Positions 1 to 13,146 of a stretch of 34,670 bases of DNA are shown here, one piece after another (position 1 is the stretch's first letter; each line of letters starts with the position of its first letter). The notes beneath the pieces are model-generated. The model had not been told where the DNA came from. It saw nothing but the letters and a program-made list of their open reading frames with translations, and did no database searches. This stretch comes from Vicinamibacteria bacterium (GTDB lineage: Bacteria; Acidobacteriota; Vicinamibacteria; Marinacidobacterales; SMYC01). Made by a program: the position numbers and the translations under genes. The stretch is taken from NCBI GenBank assembly GCA_035620555.1, contig DASPGQ010000046.1, forward strand, positions 1-34,670, read 5' to 3'.

Positions 1-2007
<2,007 letters not shown>

Positions 2008-2054
2008 CGCCCGAGTCTCGTAACCCGACGTCGGGAATACAGGAGTAGATCACG

Positions 2055-4508
<2,454 letters not shown>

Positions 4509-4668
4509 TTGGCCGGGTTGGCCTACTAGCCCCGCAGCGTATTAGACTGCACCTCACCAGTGCCGTTTGCTACTTTGGTCCGGAGTGTTGGCTTCGGCAC
4601 GAGTCGAGGTCGATGCGATCCGTCAATGGCTTCAGCCGAACCCCCCCTGTCTCCGAGGCCATGAAAGC

Positions 4669-5349
4669 GTGAAGCGGGCACGGAATCGCTCGAGCTGGTC
4701 CGCAATCCTTCCCGCCGTGCTGATCGTGAGCTGTCGAAGCACCGAGCAGGAGTTGATCGACCGGTTCTTCGCCGCTTCCCAAAGAGGAGACAACGAGACC
4801 GTGGCGGCATTATCCATGGTGGCGTTTCCCGAAGAGCTGACCGAGTGGCGGGTACTCGGAATCGGCCAGGCGCAGACGAGCCCCTACGAGATTCCCGAGC
4901 TGCGCCGGGCCGTGGAGGAGGCGGAAGACGCTCGCGACGCCCAATTCAAGGAGTTCGGTGCGTTCCGGCAGGAGAACTACGACGATCTCGCGCGTATCCA
5001 GCGGCTGCTGCGTCAGAACCCCGAGCACGCGTTTTCCGGCCGGCTCGGTGAGCTCCAAATCGCGTGGGACAACTACCGCGAGGAGCGGAAGGAGATCGTT
5101 GCCGGGCTGCATCGGGCGGAGCAGGAGCTCGAAGGAGCATTCCGGCGGGTGACCAAGTCGCTGCAGCGGGAATCTTCCCCGGAGTATCTGGTCGGCGAGA
5201 CGGTGCAGAAGCGGGCGCGGGTGCGCGTCTCGACGGGCGATCGAGACCGATTCTACTGGGTAACCCTCACTCGATATGAGCTGCGAAACCAGTTCGACGC
5301 CGTCGTCCCCGCTCGCTGGATCATCACCGAGATCGCTCCCGAGTCATAG
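4669..5349 (+). CDS. predicted lipoprotein of unknown function with coiled-coil segment
   Basis: I do not recognise this 226-residue protein. I chose GTG 4669 because it places a signal sequence at the very N-terminus: a KRARNR basic start, a hydrophobic stretch SAILPAVLIV, and then IVSC with C22 as candidate lipidated cysteine. An upstream in-frame TTG at 4567 would bury this signal under 34 residues. After the Cys comes an ELIDRFFAASQRGDNETVAAL segment, which looks like a helical periplasmic module. Next is a charged, heptad-like helical stretch (about residues 66-150, rich in E, R and Q), then a short beta-rich tail. It ends 12 bp before the convergent helicase gene. The 160 bp separating it from gyrA hold no clear promoter or terminator. 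Lipoprotein assignment moderate, function unknown. Confidence 0.7.
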   Translation: MKRARNRSSWSAILPAVLIVSCRSTEQELIDRFFAASQRGDNETVAALSMVAFPEELTEWRVLGIGQAQTSPYEIPELRRAVEEAEDARDAQFKEFGAFRQENYDDLARIQRLLRQNPEHAFSGRLGELQIAWDNYREERKEIVAGLHRAEQELEGAFRRVTKSLQRESSPEYLVGETVQKRARVRVSTGDRDRFYWVTLTRYELRNQFDAVVPARWIITEIAPES

Positions 5350-5361
5350 AAGCCGGGGGCC

Positions 5362-7488
5362 CTAGCCGACGACATCCAGCTTGGCGTATTCGGCAACGAG
5401 CCGCTTTCTTCCCGCCTTGTGGAAGACGACGGTCACGCGGCAATCCCGGCCGGATCCGGAGGAATCCACGACACGCCCGTCACCGAACACCGCATGTCGG
5501 ACGAGAGCTCCCGCTCTCAGCCTGGCCTTGTGAGGGGAAGCTTTCGTTCTCGGGGGTCGCGCCTCGCTCGAAGTGGGGCTCAGCAACGCTGCGTCGATCT
5601 CGGTGACGAAACGACTCGGCACGCGGTCGGTCTCGGCATGCGAAAAGCGCCGCCGGCGCGCATAGGACAGAACGAGCCTTCTCTTGGCCCGGGTCATACC
5701 CACGTAAAAGAGCCGGCGCTCCTCCTCGATCTTTCTCCCATCGCTCATCGCGTGAACGTGAGGAAAGAGCCCTTCTTCGAGGCCCACGAGAAAGACGGTG
5801 TCGAACTCCAGGCCTTTCGCGGCGTGCAGCGTCATCACGAGACAGCGCGCCGGCGCCGATTCCGTATCGGCGTCAGTGAGGAGGCTCACGCGGTCGAGAA
5901 ACCCTTCGAGGGACGGCACGGTCTCCGAGGCCTCGTACTCCGCGGCAGCCGCGACGAGCTGCTCCAGGTTGTCTTTCCGCTCGACAGCCGACTTTTGTCC
6001 TTCTCCCTCGACCAAGGCCAAGAGACCCGATTCGGTCACGATCCTGCGCAGCGTGCGGCTCGGCCGGTTGGACTCGAGCCCCTGTTTCAGGCGCGTCACG
6101 AGCTCCAGAAACGTTCGCAGTCCCGAGCGTGCTCGCCCGGAAAGGATGCCATCGTCGATCAGCGCCGAGGCGGACTCGAACAACGACGAACGCGTCGTTT
6201 CCGCGCGCGCCCTGAGCAGAGAGATCGTTTGGGTGCCGATACCGCGGGGAGGGACGTTGACGACGCGGGAGAAGCTTGCGTCGTCGTCGAGATTCGACAA
6301 GAGTCTTGCGTAGGCGATGGCGTCTTTGATCTCGCGGCGCTCGTAGAAGCGGAGCCCGCCTAGGATTTGATGGGGAATGCCTCGTGCCACGAGCTCTTCC
6401 TCGAACGGACGGGACTGAGCGTGCGTACGGAGTAGGATTGCCGAGCGCGCCGCGGGATTCTCCAAACGAGTGCCCTCGAGCATCTGAGCGACGAAATGGG
6501 CTTCGTCCCGCTCCTCTTCGGCGGCGTGGAGAACGGGTTTCTGGCCCTCGTCGAGCCAGGCGATCAGGCGCTTCCCCTTCCGCTCGCGATTGTGGCGGAT
6601 GACTGCGTCGGCTGCCCTCAGGATGGCTCCCGCGGATCGGTAGTTCGTCTCGAGCGATACGACCCGTGCCTCGGGGAAGTCCCTCTCGAAATCCAGGATG
6701 TTACGCAGATCGGCGCCGCGAAACTTGTAGATGGACTGGTCCTCGTCTCCGACTACGAAAACGTTCTGGTGGGGAGCGAGCAGGCGCAGCAGCCGGTACT
6801 GGGTCCGATTGGTGTCCTGATACTCATCGACGAGGACGTGGCGGAAGTGATTCGAGCAGAATGCTTGTGCACGGGTGGAGCACTCTAGAAGCTCCACTCC
6901 TTGCAAGAGAAGGTCGTCGAAATCCACACTGCCTTGCTCTTCCATCCGTTTCTGATAGCGACCCGCGACCCTCGCGATGACCGGATCGACGCCGTCGTCT
7001 CGCTGCGAGCCCCCGAGCCCGCGATGCTTGAAGGCAGAGACGGCCGCCGCGACCCGTCCGATCGGGTATTCCCGGTCGGATACGTTCGACTCCCGCAGAA
7101 TGCCCCGCAACAAGGCCCGCCGGTCGTCCTCTCCACAAACGGTGAAGCCGGGGGCAAGACCGACGTCTTCGCCAAATCGGCGCAAGAGCCTCAAACAAAG
7201 CGCATGGAACGTGTGCAGCCAGACCGGCTCCGCGGCCTCGCCCAGCATCTCCTGCACCCGTCGCCTCATCTCGCCCGCGGCCTTGTTGGTGAAAGTCACG
7301 GCGAGGACGGCGTCGGACATCACGCCTCGGTCGCGAATCAGGTGCGCGATCCGGTGGACGATGACGCGGGTTTTCCCCGATCCGGCGCCGGCCAGCACCA
7401 GAGTCGGACCCTCCGGGGCGGTGACGGCGGCCCGTTGCTGGTCGTTCAATCCTTCGAGCACGCTGGGCAGCACGGCCCAGAATATCAC
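5362..7488 (-). CDS. pcrA: UvrD/PcrA-family superfamily 1A DNA helicase
   Basis: 3'-5' ATP-dependent DNA translocase/helicase, 708 aa, of the type used in nucleotide excision repair and in removing RecA or stalled replication proteins. All SF1A motifs are visible: Q-motif region LNDQQRAAV; Walker A AGAGSGKT (33-40); Walker B VDEYQDTN; motif III GDEDQSIYKFRGA; motif IV LETNYRS; motif V MTLHAAKGLEF; and motif VI FYVGMTRAKRRL. The C-terminal 50 residues (GALVRHAVFGDGRVV...) resemble the Tudor-like tail of PcrA. The first start is GTG 7488, which overlaps the glmS stop as GTGA and implies translational coupling; GTG 7461 is an alternative. PcrA versus UvrD cannot be settled from motifs alone. Last gene of the minus-strand yvcK-glmS operon. 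Confidence 0.93.
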   Translation of the reverse strand: MIFWAVLPSVLEGLNDQQRAAVTAPEGPTLVLAGAGSGKTRVIVHRIAHLIRDRGVMSDAVLAVTFTNKAAGEMRRRVQEMLGEAAEPVWLHTFHALCLRLLRRFGEDVGLAPGFTVCGEDDRRALLRGILRESNVSDREYPIGRVAAAVSAFKHRGLGGSQRDDGVDPVIARVAGRYQKRMEEQGSVDFDDLLLQGVELLECSTRAQAFCSNHFRHVLVDEYQDTNRTQYRLLRLLAPHQNVFVVGDEDQSIYKFRGADLRNILDFERDFPEARVVSLETNYRSAGAILRAADAVIRHNRERKGKRLIAWLDEGQKPVLHAAEEERDEAHFVAQMLEGTRLENPAARSAILLRTHAQSRPFEEELVARGIPHQILGGLRFYERREIKDAIAYARLLSNLDDDASFSRVVNVPPRGIGTQTISLLRARAETTRSSLFESASALIDDGILSGRARSGLRTFLELVTRLKQGLESNRPSRTLRRIVTESGLLALVEGEGQKSAVERKDNLEQLVAAAAEYEASETVPSLEGFLDRVSLLTDADTESAPARCLVMTLHAAKGLEFDTVFLVGLEEGLFPHVHAMSDGRKIEEERRLFYVGMTRAKRRLVLSYARRRRFSHAETDRVPSRFVTEIDAALLSPTSSEARPPRTKASPHKARLRAGALVRHAVFGDGRVVDSSGSGRDCRVTVVFHKAGRKRLVAEYAKLDVVG

Positions 7489-9326
7489 TCGACGGTGACC
7501 GATTTCGCCAGATTCCTCGGCTGATCCACGTCGCAGCCCCGGATGAGCGCGATGTAGTATGCCAGCAGCTGGAGAGGGATGACGCAGATGAGCGGCGATA
7601 CGGCTTCGGAGTGTCGCGGCAGTTTCACCACCCGGTCACGATCGTCGTCCAATATCTGGCCGAGCCGGTCCTCACCCTCGGTCGTGACCGCGAGGATGCG
7701 AGCTCCACGGGCCTTGGCCTCCTGGATGTTGTTGACGATCTTCTCGAAGAGCGAGTTCGCGGGCGCGAGCACGACGACGGGCATGCGTTCGTCGATGAGC
7801 GCGATGGGCCCGTGCTTCATCTCACCCGCGGGGTACCCCTCGGCGTGAATGTAAGAGAGCTCCTTCAGTTTCAACGCTCCCTCGAGGGCGATGGGAAACA
7901 GGAGTCCCCGTCCCAGAAAGAGGAAGTTCTCCGCAAGGTAGAAATCGCGGGCCAGGGCCTCGATCTCGGGGGCGAGCTCGAGCGCCAGCTCCATCAGGTG
8001 CGGTGCCCGAGCCAAATCGTCGAGCCGTCCCCGGGCGGCCTCGGGCGATAGGCGGGAGAGTTTCTGAGCGAGCTCGAGTGCCAGCAGATACAGGACGAGG
8101 ACCTGCGACGTGAACGTCTTCGTGGCCGCAACCCCGATCTCGGGGCCGGCGTGGGTATACAGCGTCTCGTGACACAGTCGGGAGACCATGGACCCCACCA
8201 CGTTGGAGATGGCGAGTGTGTGGGCACCGGACTCCTTGGCGCGCTTGAGGGCCGCCAGAGTGTCAGCCGTTTCGCCCGATTGGGTGACCCCCACGACGAG
8301 GTCCCGGCTTCCAAGCAGTGGAGGCCGATAACGGAACTCGGACGCCACGTCGATGTCCACGGGAATGCCGGTGAGCTCCTCGAGGTAGAACTTTCCGACC
8401 TGCGCCGCGAGCCAGCTCGTCCCGCAGGCGACGACCACGATCCGCCTAGCCTCGCGAAGGAAGTCAGCGTCGAGCCCATTCGTGCTCAAGTGCAAGCGCC
8501 CGGAATCGAGTGAATAGCGGCCGAGAAGCGTGTCGCGAACGGCTCGAGGCTGCTCGAATATCTCTTTCAGCATGAAGTGCTTGAATCCGCGCTTCTCCAC
8601 CTGCACCGGGTCCCAATCGATCCGCTGCGCCGGCCGCTCGAGCGCCTGGCCGTCGCGGTCGACGACGCTCACTCCGTCGCGTCGGATTGTGGCCACGTCT
8701 CCGTCATCGAGAAAGATCACCGAACGCGTGTAGCTCAGAAACGCGGGAACGTCGGATGCGAGAAACGACTCGCCTTCTCCCAAGCCAACGACGAGCGGGG
8801 GGCCGTTGCGCGCGCCCACGAGAAGGCCCGGGACCGCGGTCGAGAGAGCCACGAAAGTGAACGCACCCTCCAGCTCCTGGAGCGACTGCCTGACGGCGAG
8901 CAAGAGATCGCCCTGAAAATGTTTCTCGATCGTGTGGGCAATGACCTCGGTGTCGGTTTCCGTGACGAAGCGATGGCCTTCCCCGGCGAGCCGCGGCTTG
9001 AGGTCGAGATAGTTCTCGACGATTCCGTTGTGGACGACGACGATCGTGCCGGTACAGTCACGATGCGGGTGGGCGTTCTCCTCGTTCGGTCGCCCGTGGG
9101 TGGCCCAGCGCGTATGGCCGATCCCGTACGAGCCGTTCATGGTTCCCGGTCTGACCTGGCTCGTCAGATTGTGGAGTTTCCCTTCGGAGCGAAGCACCTT
9201 GAGCTCGGTTCCATTCGCGACAGCGATCCCCGCGGAGTCGTAACCGCGGTATTCGAGTGACCGAAGACCAGCGAGAAGTGTCTCGGTGGTCGAGCGTTCG
9301 CCCACGTATCCAATGATGCCGCACAT
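7485..9326 (-). CDS. glmS: glutamine--fructose-6-phosphate aminotransferase (isomerizing)
   Basis: Makes glucosamine-6-phosphate from fructose-6-phosphate and glutamine, the committed step to UDP-GlcNAc. ATG 9326 gives MCGIIGYVGE, so Cys2 becomes the N-terminal glutaminase nucleophile after Met removal; the 613-aa length is normal. Motifs seen are LEYRGYDSAG, HTRWATHG and NGIVENY in the glutaminase domain. Two SIS domains follow: VACGTSW and VTQSGETADT in the first, HAEGYPAGEMKHGPIALI in the second, with the usual LAKSVTVE end. The gene starts 5 bp after the GlmU-like stop, so there is no room for a glmS ribozyme leader. Control most likely acts on the shared promoter at 12149-12178 or on the enzyme itself. 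A longer in-frame reading upstream would overlap glmU and lose the N-terminal Cys, so it is rejected. Confidence 0.97.
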   Translation of the reverse strand: MCGIIGYVGERSTTETLLAGLRSLEYRGYDSAGIAVANGTELKVLRSEGKLHNLTSQVRPGTMNGSYGIGHTRWATHGRPNEENAHPHRDCTGTIVVVHNGIVENYLDLKPRLAGEGHRFVTETDTEVIAHTIEKHFQGDLLLAVRQSLQELEGAFTFVALSTAVPGLLVGARNGPPLVVGLGEGESFLASDVPAFLSYTRSVIFLDDGDVATIRRDGVSVVDRDGQALERPAQRIDWDPVQVEKRGFKHFMLKEIFEQPRAVRDTLLGRYSLDSGRLHLSTNGLDADFLREARRIVVVACGTSWLAAQVGKFYLEELTGIPVDIDVASEFRYRPPLLGSRDLVVGVTQSGETADTLAALKRAKESGAHTLAISNVVGSMVSRLCHETLYTHAGPEIGVAATKTFTSQVLVLYLLALELAQKLSRLSPEAARGRLDDLARAPHLMELALELAPEIEALARDFYLAENFLFLGRGLLFPIALEGALKLKELSYIHAEGYPAGEMKHGPIALIDERMPVVVLAPANSLFEKIVNNIQEAKARGARILAVTTEGEDRLGQILDDDRDRVVKLPRHSEAVSPLICVIPLQLLAYYIALIRGCDVDQPRNLAKSVTVE

Positions 9327-9331
9327 GATGT

Positions 9332-10462
9332 TTAGCCTTTCGTTTTCTTGAGACCGCTCTTTTTCCTCTTCCTTGCCCAGCCGCGCTTCACGAGCTGACG
9401 AGTCCTGGCGAGAGCAAGTGCGTAGGCGGGAACGTCCTCGACGATGCACGAGCCCGCCGCTACATACGCGCCTTTTCCGACGCGCACCGGCGCCACGAGC
9501 TGAACGTCGCTGCCGATAAAGGCGCCGTCCCCCACGACGGTTCGATGTTTCTGCACCCCGTCATAGTTGCAAGTAATCGTCCCGGCGCCGATGTTCGATC
9601 CCCGGCCGACGGTGGCGTCGCCGAGGTAGCTGAGATGGGGCGCCTTGGCGCCTTCTCCCAGCCGGGTGTTCTTGAGCTCCACGAAGTTTCCGACTCGCGC
9701 GTGGTCCGAAACGTGGGAGTCCGGCCTCAAATGCGCGAAGGGGCCAATCGAGACGCCTCGTCCAATGCGGCTCGATCGGATGAAGCTATGATCGAGCACA
9801 ACCGTACCCGCGCCGATGGACGAATCCACGATGTGGGAGAAGCTCGAAACCACGCACTTGGGACCGATTCGGGTGTTGCCTTCCAGAACGACGAAGGGGT
9901 GGAGCACCGCGCCTCGGCTCACGACGACTTCGGGATCGACGAGAACGCCGGTCGGATCTCCGATCACGACGCCCTTGTCCATCAGGGCGGTCACCTTCCG
10001 CCGTCGGAGGATGGAAACGGCCTTCGCGAAGGTGCCGGCGTCGGAAACCCGCAGAATCTCTTCGTCATGATCGGGGAAAACCGGGGTCGCGTCGAGACGG
10101 TGCGACAACCCGTTCAGGCTCGGGCCCAAGGCCCCAAGAGCTTCCGCGGAGGGCGCGTAAACGACCCCGCTACCCGCTAGAGTTCTGGCCCCCCCGTTGC
10201 GGCGGCGTTTCGCGAGGCGTCGCAGCGAGGCGCCGGTCAAGAGCGGAAGCTCTGCCGGCATCAAGAGAACGGGACCCCGCAGCCGACCGAGACCGCCGGG
10301 GTGGCAGAACTGGATTCCCGGTGGAGCCTGCGGCGATATCCAGACGACGCGCCCTACCCCGAGGCTGCTGGCGGCTTGAAGGGTTCTCCTCCAGACCGGC
10401 ACACCGAGCAGGTCAGCCGAGGCGTACGTGCTCGTTTTCGTCCACAACGCCAGCGTCGTCAT
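9332..10462 (-). CDS. GlmU-like protein: intact acetyltransferase domain, degenerate uridylyltransferase domain
   Basis: 376 aa against about 456 in normal bifunctional GlmU. The start ATG 10462 overlaps the yvcK stop as ATGA. The C-terminal left-handed beta-helix (about 165-360) is complete and keeps the acetyl-transfer residues. By eye-alignment to E. coli these are R246 (R333), K264 (K351), catalytic H276 (H363), Y279 (Y366), N290 (N377), N299 (N386) and R353 (R440). The N-terminal domain is only about 160 residues and lacks the nucleotidyltransferase signature LAAGxGTRMxSxxPK; the region reads [17 protein letters not shown] instead. Flanking homology survives ([30 protein letters not shown]), so this is an eroded GlmU and not an unrelated fusion. 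Probably a glucosamine-1-phosphate acetyltransferase only, with uridylyl transfer done elsewhere. A C-terminal Lys/Arg-rich tail follows. Confidence 0.85.
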   Translation of the reverse strand: MTTLALWTKTSTYASADLLGVPVWRRTLQAASSLGVGRVVWISPQAPPGIQFCHPGGLGRLRGPVLLMPAELPLLTGASLRRLAKRRRNGGARTLAGSGVVYAPSAEALGALGPSLNGLSHRLDATPVFPDHDEEILRVSDAGTFAKAVSILRRRKVTALMDKGVVIGDPTGVLVDPEVVVSRGAVLHPFVVLEGNTRIGPKCVVSSFSHIVDSSIGAGTVVLDHSFIRSSRIGRGVSIGPFAHLRPDSHVSDHARVGNFVELKNTRLGEGAKAPHLSYLGDATVGRGSNIGAGTITCNYDGVQKHRTVVGDGAFIGSDVQLVAPVRVGKGAYVAAGSCIVEDVPAYALALARTRQLVKRGWARKRKKSGLKKTKG

Positions 10463-11478
10463 CCTAGAACCCGCTGTCCGCCAAGAGATACCCGTGCGCG
10501 ATGGAACAGCTCGAGAAGTGCTTTGGCTGTCCGAACACCGTCGTGGCGGACAAAGGGGCCCGGCAGAAGCAAGTCCTCCACGGCGACGGGGCAGTACGGG
10601 TCGTCGCCGGGGTCGAGCCTCACCGGCAACGATCCCTCGTCTCGGTATCGCGCAAGCGTTTCCGTCGGAACCGGTCTGCCGTTGGCGAGAATGTGCGACA
10701 GACGAAGCCCGGGGCAATGATCGGTGAGCGCGCGGACGTGGTCGGTCAGCGAGTAGCCCGTCGTCTCACCCGGCTGCGTCATCACGTTCGAGACGAGCAC
10801 CACCATCGAATTGGTCGAGGCGAGCACGTCGCAGACCCCGGGAACGAGGAGGTTGGGCAGAAGGCTGGTGTAAAGCGAGCCGGGTCCAAGAAGGACCAGG
10901 TCTGCTTGCCGCAGGGCCACGAGAGCGTCCTCGGGCGGAGCGCAATCCGGAGGATCGAGATAGACGCGACGAACCCGGGCGTCGGCCTGAACGATGCTCG
11001 TCTCCCCGCGAAGTCGGCGACCGTCCTCGAGCTCCGCGACGAGCGACACGCACGCCGTGGTGGAGGGAAAGATGCGTCCGCGAACCGCAAGGACGTGGCC
11101 CGCCGCGCGCAGAGCTTCGGAGAAATCACCGGTGACGGCCGTCAGCGCCGTCAGAAAGAGGTTGCCAAAGTTGTGGCCGCCCAGGTCACCGTTTCCCGCG
11201 AATCGATACTGAAAGAGCGAGGAGAGGAGCGACTCGTCTTCCGACAGCGCGACGAGGCAGTTTCGAATGTCCCCGGGCGGCACCATTTGAAATTCGTCTC
11301 GCAACCGTCCCGAGCTGCCGCCGTCGTCGGTGACCGTCACCATGGCGGCGATGTCGGCGATGTAAACGGACTCGTTCGCGGAAGGTTGCGGTGGCTCGAC
11401 GTACCGTCGCAAGCCGGCGAGGAGCGTGGAGAGTCCCGTCCCCCCGCCGATGGCGAAAACTCTCAGCCCGTAGATCAT
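10459..11478 (-). CDS. yvcK: YvcK/CofD-like family protein, predicted UDP-GlcNAc-binding regulator
   Basis: 339 aa. The start ATG 11478 yields [20 protein letters not shown], with the glycine-rich nucleotide-sugar binding loop GGGTGLS at 11-17; a long upstream in-frame extension is rejected. Further family motifs are [36 protein letters not shown] and [17 protein letters not shown]. In Firmicutes and mycobacteria, YvcK/CuvA binds UDP-GlcNAc and affects cell shape, carbon-source adaptation and GlmS control. Here it sits between a TPR protein (28 bp upstream) and the GlmU-like gene (4-bp ATGA overlap), directly joined to the pathway that makes its ligand. CofD, the phospho-lactate transferase of F420 synthesis, is the related alternative; no F420 genes are nearby. 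Confidence 0.9.
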   Translation of the reverse strand: MIYGLRVFAIGGGTGLSTLLAGLRRYVEPPQPSANESVYIADIAAMVTVTDDGGSSGRLRDEFQMVPPGDIRNCLVALSEDESLLSSLFQYRFAGNGDLGGHNFGNLFLTALTAVTGDFSEALRAAGHVLAVRGRIFPSTTACVSLVAELEDGRRLRGETSIVQADARVRRVYLDPPDCAPPEDALVALRQADLVLLGPGSLYTSLLPNLLVPGVCDVLASTNSMVVLVSNVMTQPGETTGYSLTDHVRALTDHCPGLRLSHILANGRPVPTETLARYRDEGSLPVRLDPGDDPYCPVAVEDLLLPGPFVRHDGVRTAKALLELFHRARVSLGGQRVLG

Positions 11479-11506
11479 CCGAACCCCAGACGTGTTGTAG
11501 GGGGAT

Positions 11507-12052
11507 TTAGGTGGACAGCGCCGCGGCGATCTCTTCCGACCCGAGAACGCTCGCGAAATCACGGTCGCTCTTGGCGTGTATCCGGGATGTCGGATCACGC
11601 TGAATCGCGAGCCGCAGATGCTTCGCCGCTTCCGTGGCATCCCCGGCGCGAGCGTAGGCCGCACCGAGGCAGTAGCGGATATGCGGGTCGTCGGGGAGCT
11701 GTTCGAGCCCCTTGGTGAAGCATTTGATGGCTTCCTGAGTATTGCCTCCGTTGAGCTCGAACACGCCCTGGGTAACGAGCTCTTCACCACTCTTGGGACG
11801 AGCCGGAGGCGCCATCTTCCGCTCGCAAACGACTAGGTAGGATTGCACCCGGTCCATCAGCTCCTGCTCGGAACCGAAGCTATCGCGCAGGCGCTCGAGC
11901 TGCTCTTTGGCCTTCTCGACCTCGTCCTTGTAGAGAGACTTCAATGCGCGCTCCAGGCCGTCGAGAGCCTTCTGGTAGTTTTCGAGCTCGGCGGACCCAC
12001 GCCCGGCCCGCTTGCTCCGGACACTCGCTTTTGAGCGCTTCTTCTGTGGCAT
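11507..12052 (-). CDS. small TPR-repeat protein of unknown function
   Basis: 181 aa, cytoplasmic (no signal peptide or membrane segment). The N-terminus is strongly basic (PQKKRSKASVRSKRAGRGS). It is followed by a helical, coiled-coil-like stretch (about 22-75, ENYQKALDGLERALKSLYKD and onward) and two tetratricopeptide repeats (about 90-123 and 124-157; signature residues in NTQEAIKCFTKGLEQLPDDP and GDATEAAKHLRLAIQRDP). The start is ATG 12052 with a strong AGGAGG at 12058-12063. First gene of the operon reading into yvcK, served by the promoter at 12149-12178. TPRs usually bind partner proteins. The location suggests a partner in the YvcK/GlmS pathway, but that is inference from position only. 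Confidence 0.8.
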   Translation of the reverse strand: MPQKKRSKASVRSKRAGRGSAELENYQKALDGLERALKSLYKDEVEKAKEQLERLRDSFGSEQELMDRVQSYLVVCERKMAPPARPKSGEELVTQGVFELNGGNTQEAIKCFTKGLEQLPDDPHIRYCLGAAYARAGDATEAAKHLRLAIQRDPTSRIHAKSDRDFASVLGSEEIAAALST

Positions 12053-12148
12053 GAGACCTCCTACTTTCCGGCAGGGAGCCCGATTCGGAGTCTGCGATCC
12101 GAAGCGGATTGAATTGCCAACGAATCAACAAAGAGGTTGGGAGCATTG

Positions 12149-12178
12149 ATTATAAGTCGTTGCGAGACGAGCGGTCAA
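12149..12178 (-). promoter_or_regulatory. sigma-70-type promoter of the TPR-yvcK-glmU-glmS-pcrA operon
   Basis: Reading the minus strand, TTGACC (12178-12173) is followed after 18 bp by a perfect TATAAT (12154-12149). Transcription should begin near 12142 and leave a leader of about 90 nt before ATG 12052. The site lies in the only sizeable gap (12053-12208) upstream of this gene series, and the spacing between the genes downstream is minimal. It is therefore the best candidate to drive all five genes. Confidence 0.75.
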
Positions 12179-12208
12179 CCACGACGGCCCAAGTCGGAGG
12201 GAAGATTG

Positions 12209-13054
12209 TCAGCGAGGATCGGATTGTCCGGATCCGGACACCGCGAAAGCCTGGTAGATGGCCCGGGCGGACAGGCCGTGCTCACGAGCAAGTGCCCGGG
12301 CCGCATCCCGCGCCGCGAGCCCGGAGCGCCGGAGCTCCGCGAAGCGCGAGGCGAGGGTTTCCAGAGGGATGGGTCGTTCGGGCGATCTACCAGCGACCAC
12401 CAGCGTCAACTCTCCCTTGAGGCTCTGGCATTTGGCTCTGACGGAGAGCTCGCCGAGGCTTCCCCACCAGTGCTCTTCGTGGAGCTTCGTCAGCTCTCGC
12501 AAGAGCACCGCCTGACGATCGCCGAGGACCGTAGCGAGCTCGCTGAGCAGCCGAGCGATGCGGCCAGGAGCCTCGAATAGCACGACGGTATGCGTGACAT
12601 TTCGCAGCGAGTCGATCGCACGATGTCTCGCCTGCCCTCGGGGGGGAAGAAAACCCACGAAAGTGAACGGGGTCGTCGGGAGTCCTGAGATTGCCAACGC
12701 CGCGATTGCCGCGCTCGGCCCGGGGACTGCTCGAATGGGAACCCCGGTCTCTCGTGCCGCTCGTACCAGACGGTAGCCCGGATCGGACACGAGAGGGGTT
12801 CCCGCGTCCGAGACCAGAGCGACGTCGTCGCCCGATCGAAGCCGCTCCAGCAGTTGTGGTGCGCGTCGCGCCTCATTGTGCTCGTGATAGCTCGTTACCC
12901 GGGTGGCGACCCCGAACCGCCTCAAGAGCTTGCCGGTTACCCGGGTATCCTCGCAGGCAACGATGGCCACGGAGCGTAGAACATCGAGCGCCCGTTCGCT
13001 CACGTCTCCGAGATTTCCAATCGGGGTGGAGACGACGAACAACGTCCCGGACAT
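12209..13054 (-). CDS. rsmI: 16S rRNA (cytidine-1402-2'-O)-methyltransferase
   Basis: 281 aa (E. coli RsmI is 286). SAM-dependent tetrapyrrole-methylase-fold enzyme that 2'-O-methylates C1402 in the decoding centre of 16S rRNA. Family motifs are all visible: STPIGNLGDVSERAL (9-23), ACEDTRVTGKLL (33-44), YHEHNE (56-61), VSDAGTPLVSDPGYRLV (81-97), PGPSAAIAALAISGLPT (111-127) and FVGFLPPRG. The C-terminal helical tail (LAREHGLSARAIYQAF) is typical. The start ATG 13054 gives MSGTLFVV; the longer frame upstream crosses the divergent intergenic region and is rejected. Divergent from the glycosyltransferase at 13147. The window shows no rsmH/mraZ neighbours. Confidence 0.96.
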   Translation of the reverse strand: MSGTLFVVSTPIGNLGDVSERALDVLRSVAIVACEDTRVTGKLLRRFGVATRVTSYHEHNEARRAPQLLERLRSGDDVALVSDAGTPLVSDPGYRLVRAARETGVPIRAVPGPSAAIAALAISGLPTTPFTFVGFLPPRGQARHRAIDSLRNVTHTVVLFEAPGRIARLLSELATVLGDRQAVLLRELTKLHEEHWWGSLGELSVRAKCQSLKGELTLVVAGRSPERPIPLETLASRFAELRRSGLAARDAARALAREHGLSARAIYQAFAVSGSGQSDPR

Positions 13055-13075
13055 CCGCCCGTCATGGTAGCAGGA

Positions 13076-13104
13076 TTGCCCGCGCGCGTGGGCTGTGCTA
13101 GCTT
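13076..13104 (+). promoter_or_regulatory. possible extended -10 promoter for the GT2-epimerase-aminotransferase series
   Basis: TTGCCC (13076-13081), 17 bp, then TAGCTT (13099-13104) preceded by TG at 13096-13097. The -10 match is poor and only the extended TGn and spacing make it plausible. It lies in the 92-bp divergent gap between rsmI and the glycosyltransferase. Confidence 0.3.
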
Positions 13105-13146
13105 TGTCGGCTGTCTGGAATCGAATCGAAGTCGAGCAGGAGTGGA

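Noticed and set aside
4567-4668. Longer N-terminus (TTG 4567) for the lipoprotein
   Set aside because: It would place 34 residues before an otherwise clear lipoprotein signal sequence.
9327-9331. glmS ribozyme or leader riboswitch upstream of glmS
   Set aside because: Only 5 bp separate the GlmU-like stop from the glmS start, so a self-cleaving leader cannot fit.
9326-10717. Longer GlmU-like reading starting near 10717 that could restore the missing nucleotidyltransferase motif
   Set aside because: The extra residues are Arg/Ser/Pro-rich, lie antiphase over yvcK and contain no GxGTRM motif; the ATGA overlap at 10462 fits translation better.
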